Origin: BPIH01 sp042408925 | Lineage (GTDB): Bacteria > Chloroflexota > Limnocylindria > Limnocylindrales > CSP1-4 | Assembly: GCA_042408925.1 (NCBI GenBank) | Contig: JBHOQO010000048.1 | Location: forward strand, 1 to 28,286 | Reading direction: 5' to 3' | DNA length: 28,286 nucleotides | Shown: positions 1-7,237 of the stretch, one piece after another | Layout of the letters: each line of letters starts with the position of its first letter | How positions within the stretch are numbered: position 1 is the stretch's first letter | Notes under the pieces: generated by a model | The model's input: only the letters and a program-made list of their open reading frames with translations | The model's database searches: none | What the model was told of the DNA's origin: nothing | Translations under genes and position numbers: made by a program

Positions 1-53
1 GGGCGGACCGAGCGCGCCTGGCGGAGGCGGGCGACCTGCGGTCGGCGGGTCAT
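1..53 (-). CDS. Start of a probable cell-division protein FtsQ (partial, runs off the window)
   Basis: The ATG at 53-51 overlaps the ddl stop codon in an ATGA arrangement. The readable peptide is MTRRPQVARLRQARSVR, open to the window edge. It is short and strongly basic, as expected for the cytoplasmic N-terminus of the single-pass divisome protein FtsQ/DivIB. In dcw clusters the gene after ddl is very often ftsQ. The identity is therefore inferred from position, overlap and charge; no FtsQ domain is visible here. Confidence 0.5.
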   Translation of the reverse strand, partial: MTRRPQVARLRQARSVR

Positions 54-1180
54 CGGACCCCCCGCGGCAGATCGCCCGGCCGAAGCGGCGGCCGCCGGCG
101 CGCCGCCGCCCGCTCGAGGGCGAGCTCGACGATCCGTTCGCAGACGCTCCGGAAGTTGTAGCCGCCGGTCGCCGCCATGGCCGGAAAGAGGCTGACCGGC
201 GTGAACCCCGGGATCGTGTTGATCTCCGAGACGTAGAGCTCCTCGCCGGCGGCGAGAAAGTCGACGCGGGCGAAGCCCGCCGCCCCGACGGCGGCGTACG
301 TCGCCTCGGCGAGCTCCCGGAGCCGGGCGGCCGTCGCCGGCGGGAGGTCGGCCCGCGGCGTCGTCCGCGAGAGCCCCGGGCGGTACTTCGCCTCGTAGTC
401 GTAGAACTCCCGGCCGGGCCAGATCTCGCCCGGGCCGAACGACTCGAGGGCCTCGGGATCGTTGCCGAGGACCGCCACTTCCAGCTCCCGGGCGCCGGCG
501 ACGTAGCGCTCGACGAGGGCCCGCTCGTCGTGGCGGAGGGCGACCTCCAGGGCGCCCGCCCGCTCCTCCGGGCCGTGGGCGAGGGTCATCCCGACCGAGC
601 TGCCGAGGGCCGCCGGCTTGACCATGAGGCGCGGCTCGCCCGTCGCCCGGGCGAAGCGCTCGACCTCGTCGAGGACGGCTGCGGGATCGCGGCGCCAGCG
701 CGATTCGGTGACCTCGAGCCAGTCGACCACCGGCAGCCCGGCGCCCCGGAGGAGGCGCTTGAAGCGCGCCTTGTCCATCCCGATCGCCGACGCCGCGACG
801 CCCGAGCCGGTGTACGGGAGGCCGGCCGCCTCGAGGAGGCCCTGGACGGTCCCGTCCTCCCCGTACGGGCCGTGGAGGGCGATGAAGACGACCGGCTGCG
901 GCGCCCGGCCGGCGAGCCGCTCGAGCGCCGCTCCGGGGCCGAGCGGCCCCTCGGCCCCGAGCCGCTCGGGTTCGTCGAAGCGGGCCGGCTCCGGCGGCTC
1001 GGCGAGGACCGCCGGCGGGAGGAACCACCAGCGGCGCTCGAGGTCGACGAGGATCGGCTCGACCGGCCGCCCCCCCTCGGCGAGGGCCCGGGCGATGGCC
1101 TGGCCGGAGACGATCGAGACGTCGTGCTCGGCGGACGGTCCACCGAGGAGGACGGCGACGGGCCGGTCCGGGTTGGTCAC
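50..1180 (-). CDS. ddl: D-alanine--D-alanine ligase
   Basis: A cytoplasmic ATP-grasp enzyme that joins two D-Ala to make the dipeptide MurF adds to the peptidoglycan precursor. The 376-aa length is normal. Visible motifs are the N-terminal LGGPSAEHDVS with Glu18 (residues 12-22), HGPYGEDGTVQG near 103-114, GSSVG at 193-197, the omega-loop EFYDYEAKY at 258-266, and the metal/phosphate motif EINTIPG at 319-325. The omega-loop Tyr indicates D-Ala:D-Ala rather than D-Ala:D-Lac specificity (family knowledge). The start is a GTG at 1180-1178 overlapping the murB stop by four bases (GTGA), implying translational coupling. The next gene starts inside the ddl stop codon. Confidence 0.96.
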   Translation of the reverse strand: MTNPDRPVAVLLGGPSAEHDVSIVSGQAIARALAEGGRPVEPILVDLERRWWFLPPAVLAEPPEPARFDEPERLGAEGPLGPGAALERLAGRAPQPVVFIALHGPYGEDGTVQGLLEAAGLPYTGSGVAASAIGMDKARFKRLLRGAGLPVVDWLEVTESRWRRDPAAVLDEVERFARATGEPRLMVKPAALGSSVGMTLAHGPEERAGALEVALRHDERALVERYVAGARELEVAVLGNDPEALESFGPGEIWPGREFYDYEAKYRPGLSRTTPRADLPPATAARLRELAEATYAAVGAAGFARVDFLAAGEELYVSEINTIPGFTPVSLFPAMAATGGYNFRSVCERIVELALERAAARRRPPLRPGDLPRGVR

Positions 1181-2262
1181 GGGTCCACCTCCGGGATCGA
1201 CGGCGTCGTCGCCCCCTCGTCGGCGGCCGCCTCCCTGCCCGCCGCCTCCCTGCCCGCCGCCTCCCTGCCCCAGTCGCCGAGGAAGACGACCTCGTACTCG
1301 AGCCGGACGCCGAAGCGCTCGGCGACGGCGTCCCGGATCCGCTCGGCAAGGGCCCGGACGTCGGCGGCCCGGGCCCGGCCGTCGGTCACGATGAAGTTCG
1401 CGTGGCGCTCGGACACCCGCGCCCCGCCGACCTGCCAGCCCTTGCAGCCGGCGGCCTCGACGAGCCGCCCGGCGGCGTCGCCCGGCGGGTTCCGGAAGAC
1501 GCTCCCGGCCGAGGGGAGGCCGAGGGGCTGGTGCTCCCGCCGCCAGCGCCGGATCTCGTCGAGGCGGGCGCGGATCGCGGCCGGGTCGTCGGGCCGGAGC
1601 CGGAAGGTCGCCGAGAGGACGACCGGAACCGGCGCGCCGCCGCGCCCGGGCGGGGTCACGGCGTCGGGTCCCGGCGGGACCTTGAGACGGCTCGTCCGAT
1701 AGCCGAGGTCGAGCTCGGCGGGGCCGAGCCGGACCTCCCGGCCGTCGGAGGCGAGGACCGTCGCCGATTCGAGGACGGCCGCGACGTCGCTTCCGTGGGC
1801 CCCGGCGTTTGCCCAGACGGCGCCGCCGACGGTGCCCGGGATGGCGAGGCCGAACTCGAGGCCGGTCAGGCCGGCGGCGGCCGTCTCGGTTGCCGCCCGG
1901 GCCATCGGGACGCCGGCCTCGGCGAGGTACCGTTCGCCCTCGATCCGGCTCCCCTCGGCCCGGACGGCGATGACGAGACCCCGGATCCCCCGGTCGGCGA
2001 CGACGACGTTGCTGCCCCGGCCCAAGAGGACGTGGGGCAGGTCGCGGCTCCGGGCGTAGCGGACGAGGGCCCGGAGCTCGAAGGCGTTGCGGGCGACGAC
2101 GTAGAGGTCGGCCGGCCCGCCGACCCGGAGCGTCGTGAGGCGGGCGAGCGGCTGGTTTCGGACGACCTTCACCCCGATCCGGCGGGCGATGTCGGCGGCG
2201 ACGGCAACCGGGTCGAAGGCGGCCGCGGGCGGTGCGACGGGGCGGGCAGCCGAGTCCGGCAT
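1177..2262 (-). CDS. murB: UDP-N-acetylenolpyruvoylglucosamine reductase
   Basis: A cytoplasmic FAD enzyme that reduces UDP-GlcNAc-enolpyruvate to UDP-MurNAc with NADPH. The 361-aa protein has the FAD-binding GRGSNVVV (81-88), LEFGLAIPGTVGGAVWANAG (135-154) and the catalytic GSVFRNP (253-259, Ser254 being the proton donor by family analogy), then GCKGWQVGGARVSERHANFI. The ATG at 2262-2260 was chosen because a purine-rich GGGAGGGGAG precedes it and because the reading frame further upstream is only the antisense of coding usage in murG. It lies 14 bp after the murG stop. The C-terminus carries three exact GREAA repeats (residues 332-346) followed by an acidic tail beyond the usual MurB end. 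It overlaps ddl by four bases. Confidence 0.95.
   Translation of the reverse strand: MPDSAARPVAPPAAAFDPVAVAADIARRIGVKVVRNQPLARLTTLRVGGPADLYVVARNAFELRALVRYARSRDLPHVLLGRGSNVVVADRGIRGLVIAVRAEGSRIEGERYLAEAGVPMARAATETAAAGLTGLEFGLAIPGTVGGAVWANAGAHGSDVAAVLESATVLASDGREVRLGPAELDLGYRTSRLKVPPGPDAVTPPGRGGAPVPVVLSATFRLRPDDPAAIRARLDEIRRWRREHQPLGLPSAGSVFRNPPGDAAGRLVEAAGCKGWQVGGARVSERHANFIVTDGRARAADVRALAERIRDAVAERFGVRLEYEVVFLGDWGREAAGREAAGREAAADEGATTPSIPEVDP
1226..1270. repeat. Three perfect 15-bp tandem repeats in the 3' end of murB
   Basis: The 15-mer GCCGCCTCCCTGCCC occurs three times back to back (1226-1240, 1241-1255, 1256-1270). In the murB frame on the minus strand it encodes GREAA three times. The unit is a multiple of three, so copy number can change without a frameshift. 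Confidence 0.95.
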
Positions 2263-2276
2263 CGCTCTCCCCTCCC

Positions 2277-3428
2277 TCAACCCGCCGTCCCGGCGGCGAG
2301 CCGCTCGATCCGGGCCGCCTCGGGGAGCGGGCGCCGAAGCGCCAGGGCGAGGACGAGCTCGGCGACGGCGTCGGCCGCCCCGGGCCGGGCGAGGCTCCGG
2401 GCCGCGGCCGCCATCGCCGCGTGCTCGGCCGGCCGCTCGAGGAGGGCCGCCGCGTCGAGGAGGGCCGCCGCGTCGAAGCGCTCGTCGGGGACGAGCCGCC
2501 CCGCTCCCGCAGCGACGACCCGCTCGGCGTTCGCCAGCTGGTGACCGGCGGCGCCGGGATACGGGACGATGACGACCGGCAGGCCGAAGGCGGCCGCCTC
2601 GGCCAGCGTCGAGGCGCCGGCCCGGCCGACGAGGAGGTCGGCGGCGGCGAGGGCGTCGGTCATCGCCTCGTGGAGGAACGGGAACGGGCGGTACCGGGTC
2701 CGCCGCTCCGCCGGGAGCGCCTCGCGGGCGGCGAGGGCGGCGGCATAGCCGTCGGTTCCCGCGACGTGGATGCACCAGACCCGCTCGGTCAAGCGCGGGA
2801 GCGCCTCGAGGACGGCGCCGTTCAGCCGGCGGGCGGCCTGGGAGCCGCCGAAGACGAGGACGACTCGGGCCCCCGGCGGGATCTCGAAGCGCTGCCGGGC
2901 CGCCTCGCGGTCGACGCTCCGGACGTCCCGGATCGGGGTCCCGGTCACGTAGCAGCCGGCCTCGCGGCCGAGGGCTCGGCACGTCTCCCGGTCGGCGACG
3001 GCGAGGACCGAGGCGAGGCGGGCCGTCGCCCGGACGCTTCGACCGGGGACGACGTTCCCCTCCCAGAGGAGGCTCGGGATCCCGAGGCCTCGGGCCGCGA
3101 GGAGGACGGGGATCGTCACGTAGCCGCCGGTCGCGACGACGACGGCCGGCCGCTCGCGAACGAGGATCGCCGCCGCCTGGGGGATCGAGGCGAGGAGCCG
3201 GAGCGGGTCGAGGACGAGATGGACGTCCCGCTCCACCGTCCGGAGGGACCGGAGGACGAGGCGGCGGAGCGGGATCCCGGCCGCCGGGACGAGGCTCGCC
3301 TCGAGGCCCCGGCGGCCGCCGACCCAGCGGAGGTCAACCTCGGGCAGCCGGGCGCGGAGTGCCCGGGCCACGGCGAGGGCCGGGTAGATGTGCCCGCCCG
3401 TGCCGCCGCCCGTCAGGAGGCAACGCAT
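2277..3428 (-). CDS. murG: UDP-N-acetylglucosamine--undecaprenyl-PP-MurNAc-pentapeptide GlcNAc transferase
   Basis: A peripheral GT-B glycosyltransferase at the inner face of the membrane that converts lipid I to lipid II. The 383-aa protein starts MRCLLTGGGTGGHIYPALAV with the diagnostic GGGTGGH loop at residues 7-13, which fixes the start at 3428-3426. Further motifs are ATGGYVTIP, FGGSQAARRLN, and the UDP-GlcNAc-binding RAGASTLAEAAAFGLP followed by PYPGAAGHQLANA. The gene begins inside ftsW: the two reading frames overlap by 95 nt (3334-3428). A small in-frame duplication of 18 bp (2437-2454 and 2455-2472) gives DAAALLDAAALL near the C-terminus. The murB start follows after 14 bp. Confidence 0.95.
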   Translation of the reverse strand: MRCLLTGGGTGGHIYPALAVARALRARLPEVDLRWVGGRRGLEASLVPAAGIPLRRLVLRSLRTVERDVHLVLDPLRLLASIPQAAAILVRERPAVVVATGGYVTIPVLLAARGLGIPSLLWEGNVVPGRSVRATARLASVLAVADRETCRALGREAGCYVTGTPIRDVRSVDREAARQRFEIPPGARVVLVFGGSQAARRLNGAVLEALPRLTERVWCIHVAGTDGYAAALAAREALPAERRTRYRPFPFLHEAMTDALAAADLLVGRAGASTLAEAAAFGLPVVIVPYPGAAGHQLANAERVVAAGAGRLVPDERFDAAALLDAAALLERPAEHAAMAAAARSLARPGAADAVAELVLALALRRPLPEAARIERLAAGTAG

Positions 3429-4620
3429 CGTTCCAGGTTCCTCGGTCCACGGTCTCGCGGCTGATCGAAAGGAGGATGCCGACCGCCGCGAAGCTGACGA
3501 TGAGGGAGGAGCCGCCGGCCGAAATGAACGGCAGCGTGATCCCGGTGATCGGGAAGAGGGCAACGACGACCCCGATGTTGATGAAGGCCTGGAGCGTCAG
3601 CCAGGCCGTGATCCCGGCCGCCAGGAGCGCCCCGAAGGTGTCGGGGGCCCCGAGGGCGACCCGGAACCCCTGGTAGGCGAGGACGACGAAGCAGGCGATG
3701 ACGACGAGGCCCCCGAGGAAGCCGAACTCCTCGCCGATGACCGCGAAGACGAAGTCGTTGCTGGCGTTCGGGAGGAAGAGGCCGCCGGCCAACCGGCTCT
3801 CGCCGAGCCCGGCCCCGACGAGGCCGCCGAGGCCGAGGGCGAGAAGGCCCTGGATCGTGTGGAAGCCGATCGAATCCGGGTACGCCCAGGGGTCCAGCCA
3901 GGCCCGGATCCGGTCGAGCTGGTAGTCCCGGAGGAAGAAGAGGCCGATGGCCGGGACCGCCGCGGCGGCGAGGCCGGCGAGCCAGACGAGGTTCGCCCCG
4001 GCGACGAAGAGCATGACGAGGGCCGTCAGGCCGAGGACCCCGGCCGTTCCCAGGTCCGGCTCGCGGAGGACGAGGAGGACGACGAGGCCGGCGATGGCGA
4101 GGAACGGGAGGAGGCCGCTCCGAACCCCCCGGACGGCGCCGCCTCGCCGAGCCAGCCAGTGGGCGAGGTAGACGACGAGGGCGAGCTTGGCGACCTCGGC
4201 CGGGTGGATCGCCGGCAGGGGCCCGAGCTGGAGCCAGCGGGCCGAGCCGCCGACCCGGATCGGTTGGAGCGGCCCGATCGGCGGCAGGAGGACGACGACG
4301 AGGAGCAGGACGGCGACGACGAAGAGGGGGACGGACGCGACCCGCAGGTACCGGTAGTCGATCCGGCTCGCGACGAGCATCGCCACGAGCCCGATCGCGG
4401 CCCAGACGATCTGGGGGCCGACGACCCGGAACGAATCGTCGGTGGCCAGGTACGCCTTCATCGCCGACGAGCTGTAGACCATGAGGATCCCGATGGCGGC
4501 GAGGGCGATGACCGCGACGAGGATCGCCGAGTCCATCTCGTGCCGCTCCCGCCGGAGCGCGCTGCGCTGGGTCCGGCCGAGCGGCCGGACGTGCTGGAGG
4601 CGTGTCGCCGTCGTCGTCAT
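3334..4620 (-). CDS. ftsW: Peptidoglycan glycosyltransferase FtsW (SEDS family)
   Basis: An integral membrane lipid II polymerase of the divisome, working with the class B PBP FtsI. The 428-aa sequence has about ten hydrophobic segments after a basic N-terminus. It contains GSARWLQLGPLPAIHPAEVAK, the loop ASNDFVFAVIGEEFGFLGG, and a clear FtsW/RodA/SpoVE signature NIGVVVALFPITGITLPFIS followed by AGGSS. The ATG at 4620-4618 overlaps the murD stop (ATGA). The last roughly 30 residues after SISRETVDRG are polar and Pro/Arg/Gly-rich and are encoded in the overlap with murG, so they may be an unconstrained tail. Confidence 0.94.
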   Translation of the reverse strand: MTTTATRLQHVRPLGRTQRSALRRERHEMDSAILVAVIALAAIGILMVYSSSAMKAYLATDDSFRVVGPQIVWAAIGLVAMLVASRIDYRYLRVASVPLFVVAVLLLVVVLLPPIGPLQPIRVGGSARWLQLGPLPAIHPAEVAKLALVVYLAHWLARRGGAVRGVRSGLLPFLAIAGLVVLLVLREPDLGTAGVLGLTALVMLFVAGANLVWLAGLAAAAVPAIGLFFLRDYQLDRIRAWLDPWAYPDSIGFHTIQGLLALGLGGLVGAGLGESRLAGGLFLPNASNDFVFAVIGEEFGFLGGLVVIACFVVLAYQGFRVALGAPDTFGALLAAGITAWLTLQAFINIGVVVALFPITGITLPFISAGGSSLIVSFAAVGILLSISRETVDRGTWNDALPPDGRRHGRAHLPGPRRGPGTPRPAARG

Positions 4621-6239
4621 CGCGACCCTCCCGTCGAACCGGCCGCCTCCGCGTGCTCCCGGGCGATCTCGGCGACGACAGCCTTGAAGGCCCGCCCGCG
4701 ATCGGCGTAGTCGACGAACATGTCGAAGGAGGCGGCGGCAGGACTCAGGAGGACGGTCGCCAGCTCGGCGGGCTCCCGGCCCCGGGCCTCGAGGAGGGCG
4801 GCCCGGGCCAGGGCGTCCGCCCGCCGGACCGCCGTCGTCAGATCGGGCGCCCGCTCGATCCGCTCGAGCCCGGCCGAGCGGAAGAGCGCCTCGAGGAGCG
4901 GCGCGCTCTCGCCGATGAGGACGGCGGCCCGGGCCCGCTCGGCGACGAGGGGACCGAGGGGGCCGAGGTCGACCCCCTTGTCCCGGCCTCCGGCGATGAG
5001 GACGATCGGCGGCGGGAACGCCCGGAGGGCGGCCGCCACGGCGTCCGGCTGGGTCCCCTGCGAATCGTTGACGAAGCGGACCCCGTCGACGACGGCGACG
5101 ACCTCGAGCCGGTGCTCGACGCCGGCGAACCCGGCGACGGCCCGCCGGATCGCGTCGGGGGCGAGGCCGAAGAGGAGGCCGACGGCGACGGCGGCACAGG
5201 CGTTCGAGACGTTGTGCTCGCCCGGGAGCCGGAGCTCGCCGACGGGGAGGATCCGGCCGCTCGGGCCGGCGGCCGCCGGGCCGCCGCCGACCGACGGCAG
5301 CCGCTCGACGCCGGCCGCGACGATCCAGCCGTCGACGACGCCGACGCCGCCCGGGATCGGGACGCTCCGGCGGTACAGGACGCTCGGGGCGCCGCCGAGG
5401 CCGGCGAGGGCCGCCGAGACCGGATCCTCGGCGTTGAGGACGAGCGCCCCGTCGGGGTCGACGAGCTCCGCCAGACGCCGCTTCACCCGGCGATACGCCT
5501 CGACGGTCCCGTGGCGGTCGAGATGATCGGCGGTGACGTTCGTGTAGACGGCGACCGTCGTCCCGCGGGACAGCGTCGGGAGCTGGAGCTCGGAGATCTC
5601 GACGACGACCCGATCCTCGCTCGTCAGCGAGAGCAGCTCCTCGACGAGCGGCCGACCGATGTTCCCGCCGAGGACGACCGGGTGCGCCGGGTCGGCGGCG
5701 AGGACGGCGGCGATCAGGGCGGCGGTCGTCGTCTTGCCCTTCGTCCCGGTCACCCCGACGGTCGGGGCCGGGCAGAGCCGCAGGAAGAGGTCGAGCTCGG
5801 AGACGAGGGCCGGCGCCGTCGGATCTCCGGCGGCCCGCCGCCGAACGAGCTCGGCGAGGGCGGCCCGCAGGCGCGGCTCGGCCGTCGGGTAGTCGGGCTG
5901 GATCGAGGGCGAGGTCGCGACGAGAGCCGCGCCGGTCCAGGTCGCCGCCGGGTCGACGTCGGGACCGAGCCGCAGCTCGACGGCCCGGCCGGCGAGCGCC
6001 TCGATCGCCGGGCCGAGCTCAGCGGGCGGCCGGCGGTCGTAGACGGTGACCTGCGCCCCGACCGCGGTGAAGAAGCGGGCGAGGGCGAGGCCGCTCCGGG
6101 CGAGCCCGAGGACGGTGACCGGACGGTCGGCGAGGGCGCCGGCCCGCACAGCCTCGAGGGTCAGCCGGTCGAGGTCGATGGGTCGGGAGCGGTCGGGTCG
6201 GGCGGTCGTCAGCGGCGCCATCGGTTCCTCGGACATCAT
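4617..6239 (-). CDS. murD: UDP-N-acetylmuramoyl-L-alanine--D-glutamate ligase
   Basis: A cytoplasmic ATP-dependent Mur ligase that adds D-Glu to UDP-MurNAc-L-Ala. The start at 6239-6237 (ATGATG, giving MMSEEP) overlaps the mraY stop by four bases. The 540-aa length exceeds the usual 440-460, partly through a roughly 35-residue N-terminal extension. Motifs are the Rossmann-like VLGLARSG (43-50), P-loop GTKGKTTT (165-172), GGNIGRPL (191-198), TNVTADHLDRHG (233-244) with the candidate carbamylated Lys253 just after it, LEHRLE-like VEHRLEV (374-380), GGRDKG (417-422) and LSPAAASFDMF (498-508). The normally conserved NDSKATN is NDSQGTQ here (391-397), so the Lys that contacts D-Glu in E. coli MurD is Gln394. 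The rest of the sequence is clearly MurD rather than MurC or MurE. Confidence 0.93.
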   Translation of the reverse strand: MMSEEPMAPLTTARPDRSRPIDLDRLTLEAVRAGALADRPVTVLGLARSGLALARFFTAVGAQVTVYDRRPPAELGPAIEALAGRAVELRLGPDVDPAATWTGAALVATSPSIQPDYPTAEPRLRAALAELVRRRAAGDPTAPALVSELDLFLRLCPAPTVGVTGTKGKTTTAALIAAVLAADPAHPVVLGGNIGRPLVEELLSLTSEDRVVVEISELQLPTLSRGTTVAVYTNVTADHLDRHGTVEAYRRVKRRLAELVDPDGALVLNAEDPVSAALAGLGGAPSVLYRRSVPIPGGVGVVDGWIVAAGVERLPSVGGGPAAAGPSGRILPVGELRLPGEHNVSNACAAVAVGLLFGLAPDAIRRAVAGFAGVEHRLEVVAVVDGVRFVNDSQGTQPDAVAAALRAFPPPIVLIAGGRDKGVDLGPLGPLVAERARAAVLIGESAPLLEALFRSAGLERIERAPDLTTAVRRADALARAALLEARGREPAELATVLLSPAAASFDMFVDYADRGRAFKAVVAEIAREHAEAAGSTGGSR

Positions 6240-7237
6240 CGGAGCGCGTCGATCGAGGCGAGGAAGAGGGTCACCCCGAGGAGGCCCGAGAGGACGGCGA
6301 CGATCCAAAACCGGAGCGTGATCTTCTCCTCGTCCCAGCCTTCGAGCTCGAAGTGATGGTGAAGGGGGCTCATCCGGAAGAGCCGCCGCCCGCCGGTGAT
6401 CTTGTAGTAGGCGACCTGGAGGATCACCGACCCGGTCTCGACGACGAAGACGAAGCCGATGAGCGGCAGGACGAGGAGCTGCCCGGTGATGATGGCGATG
6501 ACGGCGAGGGTCGCCCCGAGCGAGAGCGAGCCCGAATCGCCCATGAAGATCTGGGCCGGGTGGACGTTGAACCAGAGGAAGCCAAGGAGCGCGCCGATGA
6601 GGAGCGCACAGAGGAAGGCGACGTTCGGCTGGTTCCCGATCCCGCCCCCTGGGAGCGGCACCGGGTTCAGGAGGGCGATGATGAGGAACGAGACGAAGGC
6701 GATCGCGAGCGTCCCGCCGGCGAGGCCGTCGAGGCCGTCGGTGATGTTCACCCCGTTGCTCGCGGCGACGATGGCGAAGGCCGCGAAGAGGACCCAGACC
6801 ATCGGGTCGATGGTCACGTCCCCGACGAACGGCACGCGAAAGCCGCTCAGGCCGTAGGTCTGGCGGATCTGCCAGGCGAAGAAGACGGCGAAGACCGTCT
6901 GCCAGAGGAGCTTCTGGCGGGCCCGGATCCCCTCCCCCGTCCGGGCGTTCAGGACGTCGTCGACGGCGCCGAGGACCCCGATCGTTGCCAGGGCGGCGAG
7001 GGCCGCGATGATCCCGCCCTCGACCCGGCCGAGGAGCAGGTAGAGGCCAAGGGTGACCCCGATGACGAGGAGGCCCCCGAGGGTCGGGGTCCCCTCCTTG
7101 ACGAGGTGGCTTTGGGGGCCCTCGATCCGGATCTGCTTCCCGAAGCCCAGGTAGCGGAGGAGTCGGATGTACGGCGGCATGAGGATGACGACGAGGGCGA
7201 AGGCGAGGAGGAGCCCCTGGATCAGCTCGATCGTCAC
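6236..7237 (-). CDS. mraY: Phospho-N-acetylmuramoyl-pentapeptide transferase
   Basis: An integral membrane enzyme that transfers phospho-MurNAc-pentapeptide to undecaprenyl phosphate to form lipid I. The 333-aa protein is rich in transmembrane segments. It shows the family motifs EGTPTLGGLL near the N-terminus, the Asp pair in GAVDDVLNA, NGVNITDGLDGLAGG, FMGDSGSLSLG and the cytoplasmic PLHHHFELEGWDEEKI. The start is GTG at 7237-7235 (VTIELIQGLL), overlapping the murF stop as GTGA. The reading frame extends far upstream, but that part has no MraY similarity and is out-of-frame murF. Confidence 0.96.
   Translation of the reverse strand: MTIELIQGLLLAFALVVILMPPYIRLLRYLGFGKQIRIEGPQSHLVKEGTPTLGGLLVIGVTLGLYLLLGRVEGGIIAALAALATIGVLGAVDDVLNARTGEGIRARQKLLWQTVFAVFFAWQIRQTYGLSGFRVPFVGDVTIDPMVWVLFAAFAIVAASNGVNITDGLDGLAGGTLAIAFVSFLIIALLNPVPLPGGGIGNQPNVAFLCALLIGALLGFLWFNVHPAQIFMGDSGSLSLGATLAVIAIITGQLLVLPLIGFVFVVETGSVILQVAYYKITGGRRLFRMSPLHHHFELEGWDEEKITLRFWIVAVLSGLLGVTLFLASIDALR

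Noticed and set aside
2232..3464. Long plus-strand open frames opposite the dcw genes (for example 2232-3464, 4602-6356, 6353-8716, 8706-11147)
   Set aside because: They are Arg/Asp/Gly/Pro-rich antisense shadows produced by high GC at third positions; the minus-strand frames hold all the recognised motifs.
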